DNA of 16,444 bases, from positions 1 to 16,444 of the forward strand of contig DHRX01000155.1 in the NCBI GenBank assembly GCA_002408345.1, in the 5' to 3' direction. Under the pieces are notes generated by a model that saw only the letters and a list, made by a program, of their open reading frames with translations, was not told the DNA's origin and searched no databases. Positions within the stretch are counted from its first letter, which is position 1, and every line of letters begins with the position of its first letter. Positions 14,109 through 16,444 of the stretch are shown piece after piece. Made by a program: the position numbers and the translations under genes. The stretch comes from Firmicutes bacterium UBA5301. Lineage in GTDB: Bacteria; Bacillota; UBA5301.

Positions 14109-14918
14109 TCAAACGTATTCTTCTAAACGTCGGACCTGTTGGGCCAAAGCTTGAAAATGTTCTAATGTCAGAGATTGTTGTCCGTCTGAAAGGGCTGTAG
14201 TCGGATTATGATGAACCTCAACCATTAAACCATGACTTCCTGCAGCGATAGCCGCCTGGGCTAAAGGAGTAACTAATTGCCAATGCCCAGAAGCATGGCT
14301 CGGATCCACAATAATTGGCAAATGACTTAACTTTTTGACCAATGGGACAGCGCTAATATCTAAAGTATTACGTGTAGCCGTTTCAAAGGTGCGAATACCA
14401 CGTTCGCACAGTATTACCTGGGTATTACCTGCAGCTAAAATATATTCCGCCGCCAATAACCACTCTTCAATAGTAGCGGCAAACCCTCTTTTAAGCAATA
14501 CTGGTTTAGAACTCTTCCCTACCGCTTCGAGGAGCGGGAAATTCTGCATATTACGGGAACCAACCTGGAGTAAATCTACATATTCAGCGACCAAGGATAC
14601 ATCATCAGGGGAAATTACTTCAGAAACAATTGGAAGACCTGAAACTTCCCGGGCCTCAGCTAGGAATTTAAGTCCCTCTTCTTTTAAACCTTGGAAACTA
14701 TAGGGGCTGGTACGGGGTTTATAGGCGCCGCCACGTAAACATTGAGCTCCTGCTTCTTTTAAACCTTTCGCTAAAATCAGAAGACTTTCCCGATCTTCTA
14801 CCGCACAAGGTCCGGCAATAATTAGTGGTGGATAATTTCCGCCGACTAGTGTTTCACCAATTTTAACCAAAGTGGGTTCTGGAGGGGTTCCCCACAATAC
14901 TAACTTAGCTTTATTCAT
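14109..14918 (-). CDS. aroF: DAHP synthase, type I-beta, without N-terminal regulatory domain
   Basis: It condenses phosphoenolpyruvate and erythrose 4-phosphate to DAHP, the first step of aromatic synthesis. The TIM-barrel metal and substrate motifs are present: AGPCAVE with Cys38, LRGGAYKPRTSPYSFQG (61-77), QVGSRNMQNF, LLKRG, ILCERGIRTFE and VDPSHASG. At 269 residues it has only a short N-terminal lead (about 30) before the barrel and no ferredoxin-like or chorismate-mutase regulatory domain. It may therefore lack direct feedback inhibition, though partner-mediated control is possible. The ATG at 14918 overlaps the hisC stop (ATGA). The ribosome-binding site is weak, so translation is probably coupled to hisC. 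The KDO8P synthase fold is related, but the KPRT motif and the operon support DAHP synthase. Confidence 0.95.
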   Translation of the reverse strand: MNKAKLVLWGTPPEPTLVKIGETLVGGNYPPLIIAGPCAVEDRESLLILAKGLKEAGAQCLRGGAYKPRTSPYSFQGLKEEGLKFLAEAREVSGLPIVSEVISPDDVSLVAEYVDLLQVGSRNMQNFPLLEAVGKSSKPVLLKRGFAATIEEWLLAAEYILAAGNTQVILCERGIRTFETATRNTLDISAVPLVKKLSHLPIIVDPSHASGHWQLVTPLAQAAIAAGSHGLMVEVHHNPTTALSDGQQSLTLEHFQALAQQVRRLEEYV

Positions 14919-16039
14919 TCTTTAATCAGCCTGCTTTGCTTAGTTGTTAACAAGTTAGCTGTTGCTGTTAAGAAAGTCGTATTTTCTTCCTCTGTACCGA
15001 TAGTTACTCGAATATAAGTAGGTAAACCAAAAATATCACATGGTCGAATAATTACCCCTTGTTTCAAAAGATCTTGAAAAAGCCGACGTCCATCTTGAAA
15101 AGTATTAACGAGAATAAAATTGGTCTCAGTATCAACCGGGGACCAGCCAAATTCGCGAAAACCAGCTAAAAGCTGTTTTTTTCCTGTTGCATTTAAGGAG
15201 CAAGAACGCTCGAGGTGTTCCTGGTCAGCAAGGGCTGCGTAGGCGCTAATTTGAGCCAGCCGATTGACATTAAACGGCTCACGAGCTTTCTCTAATAACT
15301 GGATAATTTGGGGATGAGCCAGCCCATAACCGATACGAAGCGCAGCTAACCCGTAAATTTTAGAAAATGTTCGGAGTACTACGACATTAGGGTATTGCTG
15401 AAGGTATGCTGTTCCGCTCTGATATTCAGAAGAAGTAACATACTCAGCATAAGCCTCATCAAAAACAACCAGTAGATGCTCGGGAATTTGGGCTAAAAAC
15501 GCAGTTACTTCCTGGGCGGTGACTATGGTACCAGTAGGGTTGTTAGGGTTACAAATAAAAATCAGCTTAGTCCGAGGAGTAATGGCTTGTTTAAACCCTT
15601 CTAAGTCCAATCGGTGGTTATGACACGGCACTTTAATTGTAGTTGCGCCCATTAAATCAGCAGCAAACTTGTATTCGCTGAAGGTTGGATCAGCGATAAT
15701 TATTTCGTCATCAGCAGTAAGGAATGTTTCCCCTAAGCGTTTGATAATTTCATCCGAACCATTGCCAATAGTTAGCCATTCAGGGGTAACCCCAAATTGG
15801 TTAGCCAAAGCTACTTTTAACTGTGCGCTACTACCATCAGGATAAAGATGGAGCTGAGAAAGGGCTTCCCCAATGGCTGTTACCGCTTGGGGCGAAGGTC
15901 CTAGGGGGTTTTCATTAGAGGCTAATTTAACTATAGAATCGAGACCATATTCGGCTTGAACTTCTTCAATTGGTTTACCTGGTTCATATGGTCGAATAGC
16001 TGCCAATTCACGGCGGCTAAGTTCAGTTAAAGCTTTCAA
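14915..16039 (-). CDS. hisC: Histidinol-phosphate / aromatic aminotransferase
   Basis: This is a fold-type I PLP aminotransferase of the HisC group. The PLP lysine is Lys227 in RTFSKIYGLAALRIGYG. NPNNPTG is at 164-170, DEAYAEY with Asp194 contacts the cofactor, and NENPLGPSP at 43-51 is the family N-terminal block. At 374 residues it is full length. It lies between chorismate mutase and DAHP synthase with no other histidine gene nearby. I infer that it transaminates aromatic substrates (phenylpyruvate, 4-hydroxyphenylpyruvate or prephenate), perhaps along with histidinol phosphate, as HisC-type enzymes of some Firmicutes do. The start is TTG 16039, overlapping the aroH stop (TTGA) and placed 8 to 9 bases after AGGAGG. 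The sequence alone cannot fix the substrate. Confidence 0.92.
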   Translation of the reverse strand: MKALTELSRRELAAIRPYEPGKPIEEVQAEYGLDSIVKLASNENPLGPSPQAVTAIGEALSQLHLYPDGSSAQLKVALANQFGVTPEWLTIGNGSDEIIKRLGETFLTADDEIIIADPTFSEYKFAADLMGATTIKVPCHNHRLDLEGFKQAITPRTKLIFICNPNNPTGTIVTAQEVTAFLAQIPEHLLVVFDEAYAEYVTSSEYQSGTAYLQQYPNVVVLRTFSKIYGLAALRIGYGLAHPQIIQLLEKAREPFNVNRLAQISAYAALADQEHLERSCSLNATGKKQLLAGFREFGWSPVDTETNFILVNTFQDGRRLFQDLLKQGVIIRPCDIFGLPTYIRVTIGTEEENTTFLTATANLLTTKQSRLIKE

Positions 16040-16413
16040 TCAGAATACCCTCCTACTAAATCTGGACGCAGAATCTGGGCTCCCCGCAAATAAATATGGT
16101 TAACCTCTTCCTGGTCCAGGTCAGTATTGTATAAAATCAAAACCCGAATGCATTTGTCCAAAGCCCCAGAAACAGCCATTTCAGTTAAACAAAAAAGCGG
16201 TACAGTTGTCCACCCTAGTTCTCGAGCGGCTACCGCTGGATAAGCTGATTGCAGATCTGGTGTCGCCGAAAAAACAACAGCAGCTATATCAGTAACTACT
16301 AACTGATTTCTTTTCTCTATCTCCAGAAGTAATTCCTTTGTAGCAGCTTTAATTAAGTCAGGATTATCAGCTTTTACCGTTATTGCTCCTCGGATTCCCC
16401 TGATTTTTCCCAT
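16036..16413 (-). CDS. aroH: Chorismate mutase, AroH type
   Basis: AroH rearranges chorismate to prephenate at the start of the phenylalanine and tyrosine branch; the family is a small trimer with active sites between subunits. The 125-residue protein aligns along its length with B. subtilis AroH. Its IRGIRGA start supplies the N-terminal active-site Arg (Arg8), and SATPDL and Arg64 follow. Cys75 and Glu78 lie in CLTEM, Arg90 in KCIRV and Tyr108 in HIYL. The ATG at 16413 has an AAAGGGG ribosome-binding site 7 bases upstream. The 31 bases beyond it to the window edge show no clear promoter, so it may be an internal gene of a longer aromatic operon starting outside the window. Confidence 0.96.
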   Translation of the reverse strand: MGKIRGIRGAITVKADNPDLIKAATKELLLEIEKRNQLVVTDIAAVVFSATPDLQSAYPAVAARELGWTTVPLFCLTEMAVSGALDKCIRVLILYNTDLDQEEVNHIYLRGAQILRPDLVGGYSD

Positions 16414-16444
16414 TTTCCAGCCCCTTTCTGGCTAATTGTTTTAG

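Noticed and set aside
14335..14703. Plus-strand open frame of 122 codons inside aroF
   Set aside because: It is antisense to conserved DAHP synthase motifs and is Ser/Ala-rich in the way shadow frames are.

Overview
The window looks like a piece of chromosome from an endospore-forming member of the Firmicutes, most likely an anaerobic Clostridia or Peptococcaceae-type lineage. Three things point there. The spore-coat ATPase SpoIVA is full length and its key residues fall on the Bacillus subtilis numbering. The IspH reductase is fused to four S1 domains, an arrangement known from Clostridia. The order cmk - plsC - ispH/S1 - der - plsY - gpsA - spoIVA is typical of this group. I cannot name the species. 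All 17 genes lie on the minus strand and are transcribed from high to low coordinates. There are no RNA genes, mobile elements, CRISPR arrays or gene-free stretches over 300 bases.

In transcription order, the first block (16413 to 11515) is a tightly packed aromatic operon: aroH, hisC, aroF, aroA, cmk, plsC, with overlaps or gaps of only a few bases. It covers entry to the shikimate pathway (DAHP synthase), EPSP synthase, chorismate mutase and an aminotransferase. CMP kinase and the second phosphatidate acyltransferase follow. About 128 bases holding a good -10 box precede the ispH-S1 fusion gene (11386 to 9323), which ends at a hairpin terminator near 9270-9294.

The next block (9202 to 3280) holds two tandem DUF3189 genes, a PDZ/radical-SAM/DUF512 protein, the ribosome-assembly GTPase Der, PlsY, GpsA and a secreted CBM9-like protein of unknown function. 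It ends at a strong hairpin terminator (3223-3255). GpsA makes glycerol 3-phosphate and PlsY and PlsC acylate it, so most of phosphatidate synthesis is encoded here; no PlsX gene is seen in the window.

spoIVA (3107 to 1629) stands alone, with a candidate sigma-E promoter in front and a textbook terminator behind. The last block is hom followed directly by thrC, which is cut by the window edge; it converts aspartate semialdehyde towards threonine.

Most of the window is conserved housekeeping DNA. The less understood parts are the DUF3189 pair, the DUF512 radical SAM protein and the CBM9-like protein, all co-transcribed with core genes next to spoIVA. Several starts were moved inward from the longest open frame on the basis of ribosome-binding sites and family length; each entry says so.
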